From Sulfurimicrobium sp963741495 (GTDB taxonomy: Bacteria; Pseudomonadota; Gammaproteobacteria; Burkholderiales; Sulfuricellaceae): DNA of 64,000 nucleotides. A program made the translations under genes and the position numbers. Positions 8,266-19,293 of this stretch are shown here, piece after piece (positions within the stretch are counted from its first letter, which is position 1; each line of letters starts with the position of its first letter). The stretch covers positions 389,999 through 453,998 of the forward strand of contig CAVUID010000011.1 of assembly GCA_963741495.1 (NCBI GenBank). The letters run 5' to 3'. The notes beneath the pieces were generated by a model. The model had not been told where the DNA came from, ran no database searches, and was given only the letters and a program-made list of their open reading frames with translations.

Positions 8266-9054
8266 TTAATGGGAGTAACTTTGAAGCTCAATCATCACTT
8301 CTTGGTTTACTTGAATCAACCCGCGTTTAGGTCGATCCAGGTCAATAATGATGAAAACTATCAATGTAATTAATAAAGAAACCAGAATTATTGGAGCGAC
8401 CATGCGTTTGCCACTTAATCCAGCTGAATATCCCATTATTCCGCCAGAAGAAACAAAGACAACAAACAGTAAGACCAGTACCACTTCTGGAACATGCATT
8501 TGAAGCAATGCATTTCTTTTGCCTTGACTATCAATAACATCATTAAGAGATTTGACGAATGCACCAGTTGTTACTGGGCGTGGATCGCTATTTGTTGCAG
8601 AAATGGCCAATGACCATAGATCACTTTGGATTTTGGCAACCCTTTTGTTATAAATGTTGCGCTCTTCAATCTTCGTAAGATCCAATTGACCTATGGTCAC
8701 ACGTAAATCGACATATTCCCGAAATAATTTATCTGCTTCCTTCTTGTATTCCTCTGGCAGTAATTGAACCCGTAACATGGCAGTTCCAATTGCGTTAGAC
8801 TCTTCAATCAAAGCCATGCTTCGATTGTCGTAACGTTGCATGGACATGCTGAATGTAAAGCCAAGCAACAAAGCTAATAGACCCAGTATGCTGGCCTGAA
8901 TAGAGCCGGTTAGTACCTTAACTTCATTGTCCGTTTGAGATTGAACGAAACGCCCCACCCTAAAGCCAACTTCGTTGAACACAACTATCGTCACAAAGAG
9001 CGTTATCGCTATTGCAATGCTGCTGTATCCGTAAAGTAATTCATGCTGTTCCAT
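8266..9054 (-). CDS. DUF4239-like (bestrophin-like) membrane protein
   Basis: 262 residues with hydrophobic segments at about 10-30, 50-70, 190-215 and 220-245, and a soluble loop of about 120 residues in the middle. The pattern GSIQASILGLLALLLGFTFS followed by RYDNRSMALIEESNAIGTA is typical of the DUF4239 family, whose members resemble bestrophin channels; no function is established. The gene is much more AT-rich than the permease next to it, with many AAA, ATT and AAT codons, suggesting a separate origin. The ATG at 9054 begins MEQHELLYGYSS. It stands alone, about 210 bases upstream of the DASS gene. Confidence 0.7.
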   Translation of the reverse strand: MEQHELLYGYSSIAIAITLFVTIVVFNEVGFRVGRFVQSQTDNEVKVLTGSIQASILGLLALLLGFTFSMSMQRYDNRSMALIEESNAIGTAMLRVQLLPEEYKKEADKLFREYVDLRVTIGQLDLTKIEERNIYNKRVAKIQSDLWSLAISATNSDPRPVTTGAFVKSLNDVIDSQGKRNALLQMHVPEVVLVLLFVVFVSSGGIMGYSAGLSGKRMVAPIILVSLLITLIVFIIIDLDRPKRGLIQVNQEVMIELQSYSH

Positions 9055-9284
9055 AGTTATTCCAAAAAAATGAAAATCAGGGGGCAGACCAAGGTTTCTC
9101 CCCTATATATCAAAAAATCTTCCAGATTCCAGTTTCCACGAGTTGCGTGGCCACCCCGATTTTCCAGGTACAGCGCCGCCCCAAAGCCGTCGCAATCTGC
9201 GCGGCGAAACGTTCATTCCCTAGCGCGAAATTGCCATTGGTCGCACGCAATGATCTTGCATACATGATCAGATGGCCTCCTTCC

Positions 9285-10208
9285 CTAAAGCTGGGTACTT
9301 CGGGTCGTGTTGCGACCGGCGTTTTTTGCCTGATACAGCATATTGTCGGCTGCTTCGGAGAGTATATCCGCTGTCAGCGCCGGCGAAGGAATGGCTGTTG
9401 CAATGCCAATGCTGACGCTTACATGAGGTGCCGTTGCAGAAAAAGCATGGGGTATCTGTAGCGCCGCGACCGCAGCGTGAAATACCTCTGCCATACGCAG
9501 GGCGCCTTCCTCCGGCGTATTGATCAGGATGGTGGCAAATTCCTCGCCGCCATAGCGCGCCAGGAGATCGCCGGGTCGTTGCACGCAGTTGCTCAGCGCC
9601 TTGGCGATACGTGTCAGGCACTCGTCGCCCGCGCCATGGCCGTAGTTGTCGTTGTACTGCTTGAACATGTCGACATCGATCATGACAAATGAGATCGGCA
9701 GGCCGTCGCGCAAACCCCGCGCCCATTCCTGCTTGCGCGTCTGATCGAAAGCCCGGCGATTGGGAACTTCGGTCAGTGCATCCATTGATGCCAGGTTTTC
9801 CAGCATGTCGCCGTTCCGCTTCAGCTTCATGTGTACGCCGACGCGGGCCTTGACCACGGCGCTGTTGAAGGGCTTCGCAATATAGTCGACCGCACCCAGC
9901 GCGAAGCCCATGGCTTCGTTTTCAACGTCGCCCATGGCGGTGATGAAAATAATTGGAATGGTCTGCGTTTCCGCCATTGCTTTGAGTCGTCGGCAAACCT
10001 CGTAGCCATCGATGCCGGGCATTACGATGTCGAGCAGAATCAACTCGGGTTTGCCCGTCATGGCAGCTTTGAGCGCCTGCTCGCCATCGGTGGCGACCAT
10101 GATCTTGTAATCTGCCTTGAGCAGGGCGTTGAGCAGGTTGATGTTGATGCGTTCGTCATCAACAATCAGGATTCGTGGCCGGTCTTCTGGTGCGGCAATG
10201 GGGGTCAT
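9285..10208 (-). CDS. Response regulator with GGDEF output (diguanylate cyclase)
   Basis: Makes c-di-GMP from two GTP under control of a phosphorylatable receiver. I start it at the ATG at 10208 (MTPIAAPEDRPRILIVDDE), giving 307 residues; the extra codons further upstream are derived from the repeat there. Receiver about 13-130: acidic pocket in LIVDDE, phospho-Asp in LILLDIVMPG, Thr in FITAM, Lys in YIAKPF. GGDEF domain about 145-305: active-site loop ARYGGEEF (GGEEF variant, active in known cyclases) with an RPGD inhibitory-site motif exactly five residues before it, so product inhibition is likely. It lies about 107 bases after the hybrid kinase on the same strand, a natural partner. Confidence 0.92.
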   Translation of the reverse strand: MTPIAAPEDRPRILIVDDERININLLNALLKADYKIMVATDGEQALKAAMTGKPELILLDIVMPGIDGYEVCRRLKAMAETQTIPIIFITAMGDVENEAMGFALGAVDYIAKPFNSAVVKARVGVHMKLKRNGDMLENLASMDALTEVPNRRAFDQTRKQEWARGLRDGLPISFVMIDVDMFKQYNDNYGHGAGDECLTRIAKALSNCVQRPGDLLARYGGEEFATILINTPEEGALRMAEVFHAAVAALQIPHAFSATAPHVSVSIGIATAIPSPALTADILSEAADNMLYQAKNAGRNTTRSTQL

Positions 10209-10228
10209 CCAATATTCCTTAAAAACAA

Positions 10229-10300
10229 GTGAAAAGTGAAAGGTAAAAGCGAATTCAGTGGTGGTTTTCCACGTTTCACATTTCACACTTTACGTTTCAC
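10229..10300. repeat. GTGAAA-type heptad repeats forming an inverted pair
   Basis: Read on the minus strand, bases 10300 to about 10270 give successive heptads GTGAAAC, GTAAAGT, GTGAAAT, GTGAAAC. On the plus strand at 10229-10241 stands GTGAAAAGTGAAA, complementary to TTTCACATTTCAC at 10275-10287 with one mismatch. The block fills the gap between the hybrid kinase and its response-regulator gene. It could form a hairpin in the message and set relative expression of the two genes. Confidence 0.55.
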
Positions 10301-10315
10301 AAAACCATTTCAGGT

Positions 10316-13234
<2,919 letters not shown>

Positions 13235-13608
13235 GGCAGTTCCTTACAGCATGTTTTATGCAAAATCGAAGCCGGAATTACGCTCGGGGTTTTGCGGTTT
13301 GTCGCCCCCGAGGATGATATGCAAGCATATTGCATACAGATTTTGCTCGCTTGAGATGCTTTTTATAGAGTTTGCGCGACAGTATGCCATATTGCAGTGA
13401 GATCAGAACAGGCGGACAAAGGCTTCCTGAACGCATGCCTGGTGACCGGTCAGTTCAAGCATTCCAACATTTCCTTCTGCCATACCCCGTGTTTTCGGGC
13501 TGCTCTGCTCACTGCCATCTCGCCAGCATTAATGATGCCGATCGCCACGAAAATAAAGTTGCTTTTTGTCAATCTGGTCACTAGAATTAGTGAAAATACA
13601 GCAGCCAA

Positions 13609-13624
13609 ACACAATATGTTGTGG
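13609..13624 (+). promoter_or_regulatory. NrdR-box-like site 1 upstream of nrdA
   Basis: ACACAATATGTTGTGG matches the published NrdR box (acaCwAtATaTwGtgt) at 14 of 16 positions, including the central ATAT-type core and both inner CAA/TTG arms. NrdR represses ribonucleotide reductase operons in most bacteria. The site is about 80 bases upstream of the nrdA start, a usual position. Confidence 0.6.
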
Positions 13625-13628
13625 ATAT
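13620..13628 (-). promoter_or_regulatory. DnaA box 1 (one mismatch) upstream of nrdA
   Basis: TGTGGATAT is the complement of ATATCCACA, one mismatch from the strong DnaA box TTATCCACA. It overlaps the right half of NrdR-like site 1. It is part of an exact 14-bp direct repeat (ATATGTTGTGGATA at 13614-13627 and 13637-13650). Confidence 0.5.
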
Positions 13629-13631
13629 GTC

Positions 13632-13647
13632 ATTGGATATGTTGTGG
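13632..13647 (+). promoter_or_regulatory. NrdR-box-like half site 2 upstream of nrdA
   Basis: ATTGGATATGTTGTGG keeps the right half of the NrdR box but its left half is poor. It lies 23 bases from site 1, unlike the roughly 31-base spacing of paired NrdR boxes in E. coli. It may be only a by-product of the duplicated DnaA box. Confidence 0.3.
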
Positions 13648-13651
13648 ATAA
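13643..13651 (-). promoter_or_regulatory. Perfect DnaA box upstream of nrdA
   Basis: TGTGGATAA is the exact complement of TTATCCACA, the strongest DnaA-binding 9-mer. It lies about 52 bases before the nrdA start, 23 bases from the weaker box. In E. coli nrdAB is also controlled by DnaA through two boxes of this kind, so the arrangement suggests DnaA-ATP control of dNTP supply here. Confidence 0.65.
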
Positions 13652-13703
13652 GAGCTGGATAACCTGTTCGCAAAGCGACCAAAAACAAGGAGGATTCAAC
13701 CCT

Positions 13704-16586
13704 ATGCAACTGGCTACTGATACTGTTTCGAGCGCTTCCATTCCGGCTGCGAATTTTGGCGACAAGTCGGCCTCGTCTGCCGCGGAATCTTCATACGCCG
13801 ATTACAAGATCATCCGTCGCAATGGCAGCGTGGTGCCTTTCGAGCCGGCCAAGATCGCCATCGCCATGACCAAGGCCTTCATCGCCGTCAATGGCGGTCA
13901 GGCAGCGGCCTCGGCACGGATTCGCGAGCAGGTGGAGGCGCTGACCCTGGCGGTGGTGAATGCGCTGATGCGCCGCCAGCCGCATGGTGGTACTTTCCAT
14001 ATTGAGGATATTCAGGATCAGGTGGAACTCTCCCTGATGCGCTCCGGCGAGCACGACGTGGCTCGCGCCTATGTGCTGTATCGCGAAAAACGCTCCCAGG
14101 AACGTGCTCAGGCCAAGGCAAAAGCGCCGGCTGGCGCAGAAGTCTTGCTATATGCTGTTGAAAATGGCGTGCGCGTGCCGCTCAATGAAGCGAAACTGGC
14201 GACACTGGTTGAAGCTGCCTGCACTGGCCTGGGCGAGCAGGTGAGTGCCAAGGCCATTATCGAGCCGACATTGCGCGACCTGTACGATGGCGTGCCGATG
14301 GACGAGGTGCGCAAGTCCGTCATTCTTTCCGCCCGCTCCCTGATCGAAAAAGACCCGGCTTATTCCTTTGTCACCGCGCGCCTGCTGCTCAATACCGTGC
14401 GTCACGAAGTGCTGGGCGAGGAAGTGGCGCAGGCCGACATGGCGACCCGCTACGCTGAATACTTCCCGGAATTCATCAAGAAAGGCATCGCTGCAGAACT
14501 GCTGGACGAAAAGCTGGCGCAGTTCGATCTGGCCCGTCTGGGTGCTGCACTCAAGGTCGAGCGCGACGAGCAATTCGGCTACCTCGGCCTGCAAACGCTC
14601 TACGACCGCTATTTCCTGCACATTGAGGAGCGCCGCATCGAGCTGCCGCAAGCCTTCTTCATGCGCGTGGCGATGGGCCTGGCCCTGAACGAGATCGACC
14701 GCGAAGCGCGTGCCATCGAGTTCTACAACGTGCTTTCCAGCTTCGACTTCATGAGCTCGACGCCGACCCTGTTCAACGCCGGCACGCGCCACAGCCAGCT
14801 TTCCTCCTGCTATCTGACCACCGTTTCCGACGACCTCGACGGCATCTATCAGGCCATCAAGGAAAACGCCATGCTGCAGAAGTTCGCCGGTGGCCTGGGC
14901 AACGACTGGACCAACGTGCGCGCCCTTGGCGCCCGCATCAAGGGCACCAACGGCAAATCGCAGGGCGTGATCCCCTTCCTCAAGGTGGTTAACGACACCG
15001 CCGTGGCAGTGAACCAGGGCGGCAAGCGCAAGGGCGCAGTGTGCGCCTACCTGGAAACCTGGCACCTCGACATGGAAGAGTTCCTGGAACTGCGCAAGAA
15101 TACCGGCGACGACCGTCGCCGCACGCACGACATGAACACCTCCAACTGGATTCCCGACCTGTTCATGAAGCGGGTGATGGAGAACAAGGACTGGACGCTG
15201 TTCTCGCCCAACGATGTGCCCGACCTGCACGACCGCTTCGGCATGGATTTCGAGGCTGCCTACACCGCCTATGAAGACAAGGCCGCGCGTGGCGAAATCA
15301 AGCTGTTCAAGAAGATTCCTGCCGTGCAACTGTGGCGCAAGATGCTCTCCATGCTGTTCGAAACCGGCCATCCCTGGATTACTTTCAAGGATCCATGCAA
15401 TGTGCGCTCCCCGCAGCAGCACGTGGGCGTTGTTCATAGTTCCAACCTGTGCACCGAGATCACCCTCAACACCAACGATCACGAGATCGCGGTGTGCAAT
15501 CTGGGTTCGGTGAATCTGGTGAACCACTTGAAAGATGGCCAGCTCGATCACGACAAGCTCAAGCGCACCATCAGCACCGCCATGCGCATGCTGGACAACG
15601 TGGTGGACGTGAATTTCTACGCCGTGGGCAAGGCGCGCAATTCCAATCTCAAGCACCGTCCGGTGGGTATGGGCATCATGGGCTTCCAGGATTGCCTGCT
15701 CAGCCTGCGCATTCCCTATAGCTCCGAAACCGCGGTGGAATTCGCTGACCGTTCCATGGAAGCGGTGGCCTATTACGCCTACTGGGCCTCCAGCGAACTG
15801 GCCCAGGAGCGCGGTCGCTACAGCAGTTTCACCGGCAGCCTGTGGGACAAGGGCATTCTGCCGCACGACAGCAACAAGCTGCTGCTGGAGCAGCGCGGTG
15901 GTTACCTGGAAGTGGATCAGTCCGTCACCCTGGACTGGGACAAGCTGCGTACCCGCATCAAGAAGCACGGCATGCGTAATTCCAACTGCCTGGCGATCGC
16001 GCCGACAGCCACCATCGCCAACATCGTCGGTGTGTCCGCCTCAATCGAACCGACCTATCAGAACATCTACGTGAAATCCAACCTTTCGGGCGAATTCACC
16101 GTGGCCAACCAGTACCTGGTGCGCGATCTGAAGCAGCTGGGGATGTGGGACGAGGTGATGATCGGCGATCTGAAATATTTCGATGGTTCGCTGTCCAAGA
16201 TTGACAGGGTTCCGGCGGAACTGCGCCAGCTCTACGCCACTGCCTTCGAAGTGGAGCCGAAATGGCTGGTGGAAGCTGCCTCGCGCCGCCAGAAGTGGAT
16301 TGATCAGGCGCAGAGCCTCAATATCTACATGGCCGGCGCTTCCGGCAAGACGCTCGACGAAACCTACAAGCTGGCCTGGCTGCGCGGCCTCAAGACCACC
16401 TATTACCTGCGCACCCTGGGTGCCACCAGCGCCGAGAAATCCACCGGCAAGGGGGGCGAGCTCAATGCGGTGCCGGTCAGCGGCGGCATGAGCGCGAAGA
16501 GTCTGCCTGAGCCGGAAATCGTCGGCAAGGCTTGCACCATGCGCCCGGGCGATGACGGTTTCGAAGAATGCGAAGCCTGCCAATAG
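13704..16586 (+). CDS. nrdA: Class Ia ribonucleoside-diphosphate reductase, large subunit
   Basis: Reduces ribonucleoside diphosphates to deoxy forms. I start it at the ATG at 13704 (MQLATDTVSS) because AAGGAGG stands a few bases before it; the frame is open further upstream but is leader. 960 residues, longer than E. coli NrdA (761), because two ATP-cone domains are stacked at the N-terminus: about 33-125 (YKIIRRNGSVVPFEPAKIA) and about 145-235 (LLYAVENGVRVPLNEAKLA). Catalytic residues are visible: Cys in LSSCYLTT, Cys and Glu in NLCTEITLN, and the partner Cys in AVCNLGSVNL. The tail ends EECEACQ, the redox-relay cysteines. P. aeruginosa NrdA has the same double-cone plan. It is followed by nrdB after 75 bases. 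Confidence 0.96.
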   Translation: MQLATDTVSSASIPAANFGDKSASSAAESSYADYKIIRRNGSVVPFEPAKIAIAMTKAFIAVNGGQAAASARIREQVEALTLAVVNALMRRQPHGGTFHIEDIQDQVELSLMRSGEHDVARAYVLYREKRSQERAQAKAKAPAGAEVLLYAVENGVRVPLNEAKLATLVEAACTGLGEQVSAKAIIEPTLRDLYDGVPMDEVRKSVILSARSLIEKDPAYSFVTARLLLNTVRHEVLGEEVAQADMATRYAEYFPEFIKKGIAAELLDEKLAQFDLARLGAALKVERDEQFGYLGLQTLYDRYFLHIEERRIELPQAFFMRVAMGLALNEIDREARAIEFYNVLSSFDFMSSTPTLFNAGTRHSQLSSCYLTTVSDDLDGIYQAIKENAMLQKFAGGLGNDWTNVRALGARIKGTNGKSQGVIPFLKVVNDTAVAVNQGGKRKGAVCAYLETWHLDMEEFLELRKNTGDDRRRTHDMNTSNWIPDLFMKRVMENKDWTLFSPNDVPDLHDRFGMDFEAAYTAYEDKAARGEIKLFKKIPAVQLWRKMLSMLFETGHPWITFKDPCNVRSPQQHVGVVHSSNLCTEITLNTNDHEIAVCNLGSVNLVNHLKDGQLDHDKLKRTISTAMRMLDNVVDVNFYAVGKARNSNLKHRPVGMGIMGFQDCLLSLRIPYSSETAVEFADRSMEAVAYYAYWASSELAQERGRYSSFTGSLWDKGILPHDSNKLLLEQRGGYLEVDQSVTLDWDKLRTRIKKHGMRNSNCLAIAPTATIANIVGVSASIEPTYQNIYVKSNLSGEFTVANQYLVRDLKQLGMWDEVMIGDLKYFDGSLSKIDRVPAELRQLYATAFEVEPKWLVEAASRRQKWIDQAQSLNIYMAGASGKTLDETYKLAWLRGLKTTYYLRTLGATSAEKSTGKGGELNAVPVSGGMSAKSLPEPEIVGKACTMRPGDDGFEECEACQ

Positions 16587-16661
16587 AAAACAGCTATCAG
16601 CATTCAGCCATCAGCCGAAATCCGGTCCTGACTGGTGATAGCAAAAGGAGACTAAAGTTAA

Positions 16662-17807
16662 ATGCTGAATTTTGAAGAAGACCACACCCCTGATCTGTTC
16701 GCCCAGCCTGCTCCCGCGCGTTTTGGCGACATGCCGCGCACAGCGCCGCAGGAGGTTCATTCCTCCGCGCTGACCGGCATCCATGACACCCGCCGGGTGC
16801 GTGCCGAGGACAAACGCGTGATCAACGGCACAGCCGACGTGAACCAGCTGGTGCCGTTCAAGTACAAGTGGGCGTGGGAAAAATACCTCGCCGGCTGCGC
16901 CAACCACTGGATGCCGCAGGAAGTGAACATGAGCCGCGACATCGCCACCTGGAAGGACCCCAACGGCCTGACCGAGGACGAGCGCCTGATCGTCAAGCGC
17001 AACCTGGGATTTTTCGTCACTGCCGATTCCCTGGCCGCCAACAACATCGTGCTCGGCACCTACCGCCACATCACCGCGCCGGAATGCCGCCAGTACCTGT
17101 TGCGTCAGGCCTTCGAGGAGGCTATTCATACCCATGCCTACCAATACATCGTGGAAAGTCTGGGTCTGGACGAGGGCGAGATCTTCAACATGTACCACGA
17201 GATCCCGTCGATTCGCGACAAGGACGAGTTCCTGATTCCCTTTATCGATACCCTGACCAACCCGGAATTCAGGACCGGCACGCCGGAGGCTGACCAGAAA
17301 CTGCTCAAGTCCCTGATCGTGTTTGCCTGCATCATGGAAGGTATTTTCTTCTATGTCGGTTTCGTGCAGATTCTCGCCCTGGGCCGCCAGAACAAGATGA
17401 CCGGCGCCGCCGAGCAATACCAGTACATCCTGCGCGACGAGTCCATGCATCTCAATTTCGGCGTCGACCTGATCAACACCATCAAGCTGGAAAACCCCGG
17501 CCTGTGGACCGCGGAATTCCGCAACGAAATCAGCGGGCTGATCAGGAAGGGCGTGGAACTGGAATACCGCTACGCCGAGGACACCATGCCGCGCGGCGTG
17601 CTGGGGCTGAATGCCGCCCAGTTCAAGGAATATCTGCGCTTCATCGCCAACCGCCGCTGCCAGCAGATCGGCCTGGATGAACTGTTTCCCAATTCGACCA
17701 ACCCGTTCCCGTGGATGAGCGAAATGATCGACCTGAAGAAAGAGAAAAATTTCTTTGAAACGCGTGTGACCGAGTACCAGACCGGTGGCGCGTTGAGCTG
17801 GGATTGA
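16662..17807 (+). CDS. nrdB: Class Ia ribonucleoside-diphosphate reductase, small (radical) subunit
   Basis: Holds the di-iron site and tyrosyl radical that activate NrdA. 381 residues, start ATG at 16662 after AAAAGGAG. Metal ligands are visible: Asp in FVTADSLAANN; Glu, His and the radical Tyr in EEAIHTHAYQYIVE (spacing E-x2-H-x3-Y as in E. coli E115/H118/Y122); and Glu/His in DESMHLNFG. The C-terminal end (TGGALSWD) is the NrdA-docking tail. The 75-base gap after nrdA contains imperfect ATCAGC-type repeats (CAGCTATCAGC, CAGCCATCAGC) and a CTATCA/TGATAG pairing. The operon appears to be nrdA-nrdB only; no yfaE-type ferredoxin follows. Confidence 0.96.
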   Translation: MLNFEEDHTPDLFAQPAPARFGDMPRTAPQEVHSSALTGIHDTRRVRAEDKRVINGTADVNQLVPFKYKWAWEKYLAGCANHWMPQEVNMSRDIATWKDPNGLTEDERLIVKRNLGFFVTADSLAANNIVLGTYRHITAPECRQYLLRQAFEEAIHTHAYQYIVESLGLDEGEIFNMYHEIPSIRDKDEFLIPFIDTLTNPEFRTGTPEADQKLLKSLIVFACIMEGIFFYVGFVQILALGRQNKMTGAAEQYQYILRDESMHLNFGVDLINTIKLENPGLWTAEFRNEISGLIRKGVELEYRYAEDTMPRGVLGLNAAQFKEYLRFIANRRCQQIGLDELFPNSTNPFPWMSEMIDLKKEKNFFETRVTEYQTGGALSWD

Positions 17808-17953
17808 ATCTACAGAAATATTTCACTCGAAGGCAAAATTTGGTTAGTATTGCGGTTGCCTTAATGGGCTGGCAAGTTATTGAATTTGCATGAATATGCG
17901 TCTGTCAATGGGCGTTTTTCAAGTGTTTTCTTTGACCAATCAAGGAGCTGGGG

Positions 17954-18154
17954 ATGGACGTAATGACAATGTCCCGGGAGCAGTGGGAAAAGGTTTTTGA
18001 TCGCTGGTACCGGCATGTTTTCAACATCGGTGTGTACGATGCGAGAGGGCCGTCCCTTGAGCTGATTGAGCAGTGCTTCGGGTTGGGGGTGTCCCCCGCG
18101 GAGGCGGTTCACTGGTTGAAGCGGCAGGAAGCAGAGAAAGGTTGTGAAGGGTAG
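17954..18154 (+). CDS. Small hypothetical protein, 66 aa
   Basis: No family recognised. The frame MDVMTMSREQWEKVFDRWYR has a good AAGGAG site ten bases before the ATG and ends just before a strong intrinsic terminator, so it is well supported as a gene. The protein is soluble, amphipathic and helical in look, rich in Trp and aromatic residues (WEKVFDRWYRHVF), with a C-terminal AEAVHWLKRQEAEKG. It may form the tail of the nrdAB transcript (about 150 bases after nrdB) or have its own promoter. Confidence 0.6.
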   Translation: MDVMTMSREQWEKVFDRWYRHVFNIGVYDARGPSLELIEQCFGLGVSPAEAVHWLKRQEAEKGCEG

Positions 18155-18161
18155 ATAAGAT

Positions 18162-18190
18162 AAGGCGCAGGGAACTGCGCCTTTATTTTT
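18162..18190 (+). terminator. Intrinsic terminator after the 66-aa gene
   Basis: Nine-base perfect stem AAGGCGCAG / CTGCGCCTT (18162-18170 and 18175-18183) with a GGAA tetraloop, followed by TATTTTTTC. It closes the nrdAB-small-gene unit. Confidence 0.9.
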
Positions 18191-18248
18191 TCTGCTTCGA
18201 TCTTCGCGCCAGCTTTCTTTTGCGCCTGCCTGATCGAGGAGGTGTGGC

Positions 18249-19001
18249 TTGGCAAATCCTGTACCGGAAAAAATCAGTCTCGCCAGCCTGCCTCGCTGGC
18301 TGGGAGTAGGGTGGCGGACTTTCCTGCAACTAAAGGGCCTGAGTGCGATTTATGCCGGGATATTCGCGCTGCTCGGCCTGGTCCAGTTCGTGGTGGTGGT
18401 GAGCGCGGGACTGGCGCCGACGATGGTGCCGCTGGCGGGCGGATTTATGCTGATTGGCCCGGCCTTGCTGTGTGGTTTTTTTCATGTTTCCGACCAGGTT
18501 GCTGCAAAGAAGTCAGTGCGACTTGGGGACTTCTTCGCTGGATTCCGTCTTGCACCCCCCGCGCTATGGGTCATTGCCCTGGTTGAGATGTTCGTCTTCC
18601 TGATCTGGCTGACGGATGCGGGCATCGTCTATGGGCTCTATTTTGGTATTGCGCCGGACATGGGCTTGGCGGAGTTTGTCGCGGGCCTGACGGGCGTCGG
18701 AGATACGCTGCCATTCCTGTTTTTCAGCAGCCTGATGTGGTTGCTGCTGGCCTTCATCATCTATTCCACCTCAGCCTTTGCCGTGCCGCTGCTGTTTTAC
18801 CGGCGCACCCATCTTGCTGGAGCGGTCAGCACGAGCGTGAAGGCGGTGTTTTCCAGTTTTTTGCCGATGCTGGCCTGGGGGGTGCTGCTCTCTGTCGTCA
18901 TGCTTGCGGCGATACTGCTTTTCCTGCCCCTTTTTCCTGTCATTTTCCCGGTGCTGGCCTATGCCAGCAGGCAGGCCTATCGCGAGGTTTTTCCGCAATA
19001 G
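18249..19001 (+). CDS. DUF2189 / BPSS1780-type integral membrane protein
   Basis: 250 residues with six or so hydrophobic helices. The N-terminal SLPRWLGVGWRTFLQ and the later PLAGGFMLIGPALLCGFF resemble the DUF2189 family of proteobacterial inner-membrane proteins. No function is known for it. The start is a TTG at 18249 preceded by GAGGAGGTG; the next in-frame ATG would remove the first helix, so TTG is preferred. It is separated from the upstream unit by a terminator and followed by a hairpin (19006-19031) shared with a convergent small gene. Confidence 0.75.
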   Translation: MANPVPEKISLASLPRWLGVGWRTFLQLKGLSAIYAGIFALLGLVQFVVVVSAGLAPTMVPLAGGFMLIGPALLCGFFHVSDQVAAKKSVRLGDFFAGFRLAPPALWVIALVEMFVFLIWLTDAGIVYGLYFGIAPDMGLAEFVAGLTGVGDTLPFLFFSSLMWLLLAFIIYSTSAFAVPLLFYRRTHLAGAVSTSVKAVFSSFLPMLAWGVLLSVVMLAAILLFLPLFPVIFPVLAYASRQAYREVFPQ

Positions 19002-19005
19002 GCGC

Positions 19006-19031
19006 TAAGAGTCTATTGAAATAGGCTCTTA
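19006..19031. repeat. Small palindromic repeat, copy 1 (possible bidirectional terminator)
   Basis: TAAGAGTCTATT / AATAGGCTCTTA form a near-perfect hairpin between two convergent genes. Its 22-base core is 19/22 identical to the reverse complement of 46912-46933, so both belong to one dispersed palindrome family. Confidence 0.55.
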
Positions 19032-19226
19032 ATCAGGCATCCCCGGTTCCCCGCCCTTGTCCGTCATCAGGAAATACATCCCCACTGCGGCGAGTATCAT
19101 CCACAGCACCATGGCCCAGACGCCCAGGCTTTCGGAGAGTGGACCCATGAAAAACAGGGACGTGAGGGCCAGGGCCAGCAGTCCGTTGCCGATCCAGAAG
19201 CGGGGGCCGTGTTTGACTTCGTTCAT
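19029..19226 (-). CDS. Small membrane protein, 65 aa
   Basis: Not recognised as a named family. MNEVKHGPRFWIGNGLLALA begins a short basic head followed by two hydrophobic segments (about 12-30 and 35-53) and a charged tail (TDKGGEPGMPD). ATG at 19226. It lies convergent to the DUF2189 gene and its stop codon falls within the shared hairpin. Hydrophobic pattern and codon use favour a real gene. Confidence 0.5.
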   Translation of the reverse strand: MNEVKHGPRFWIGNGLLALALTSLFFMGPLSESLGVWAMVLWMILAAVGMYFLMTDKGGEPGMPD

Positions 19227-19293
19227 GTTTAAAGCCTTGTGTATTGTAAATTGAGTTTAAAAAGTGCAACTTGTATCGACCTATAAAAAGCAG

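Larger units (their letters stand above)
13235..13703. other. Divergent intergenic region, hybrid kinase / nrdA
   Basis: 469 bases without a convincing gene; the short frames here have no coding character. The right part is AT-rich and holds the DnaA-box and NrdR-box-like repeats listed separately, and a small CACTA/TAGTG hairpin lies near 13580. The left part should hold the promoter of the hybrid kinase. I see no good sigma-70 hexamer pair. Confidence 0.5.

Noticed and set aside
13609..13651. Replication origin at the paired DnaA boxes
   Set aside because: Only two boxes, no dnaA, dnaN or gidA nearby and no AT-rich 13-mer block; control of nrdA explains them better.
14148..15968. 606-codon open frame on the minus strand across nrdA
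   Set aside because: It is the antisense shadow of a strongly coding GC-rich gene; the nrdA frame carries all catalytic motifs and a perfect ribosome site, while the antisense product is low-complexity and without any recognised fold.
17861..18112. 83-codon minus-strand frame overlapping the 66-aa gene
   Set aside because: No ribosome site, and the plus-strand frame has a good AAGGAG and ends right at a terminator.
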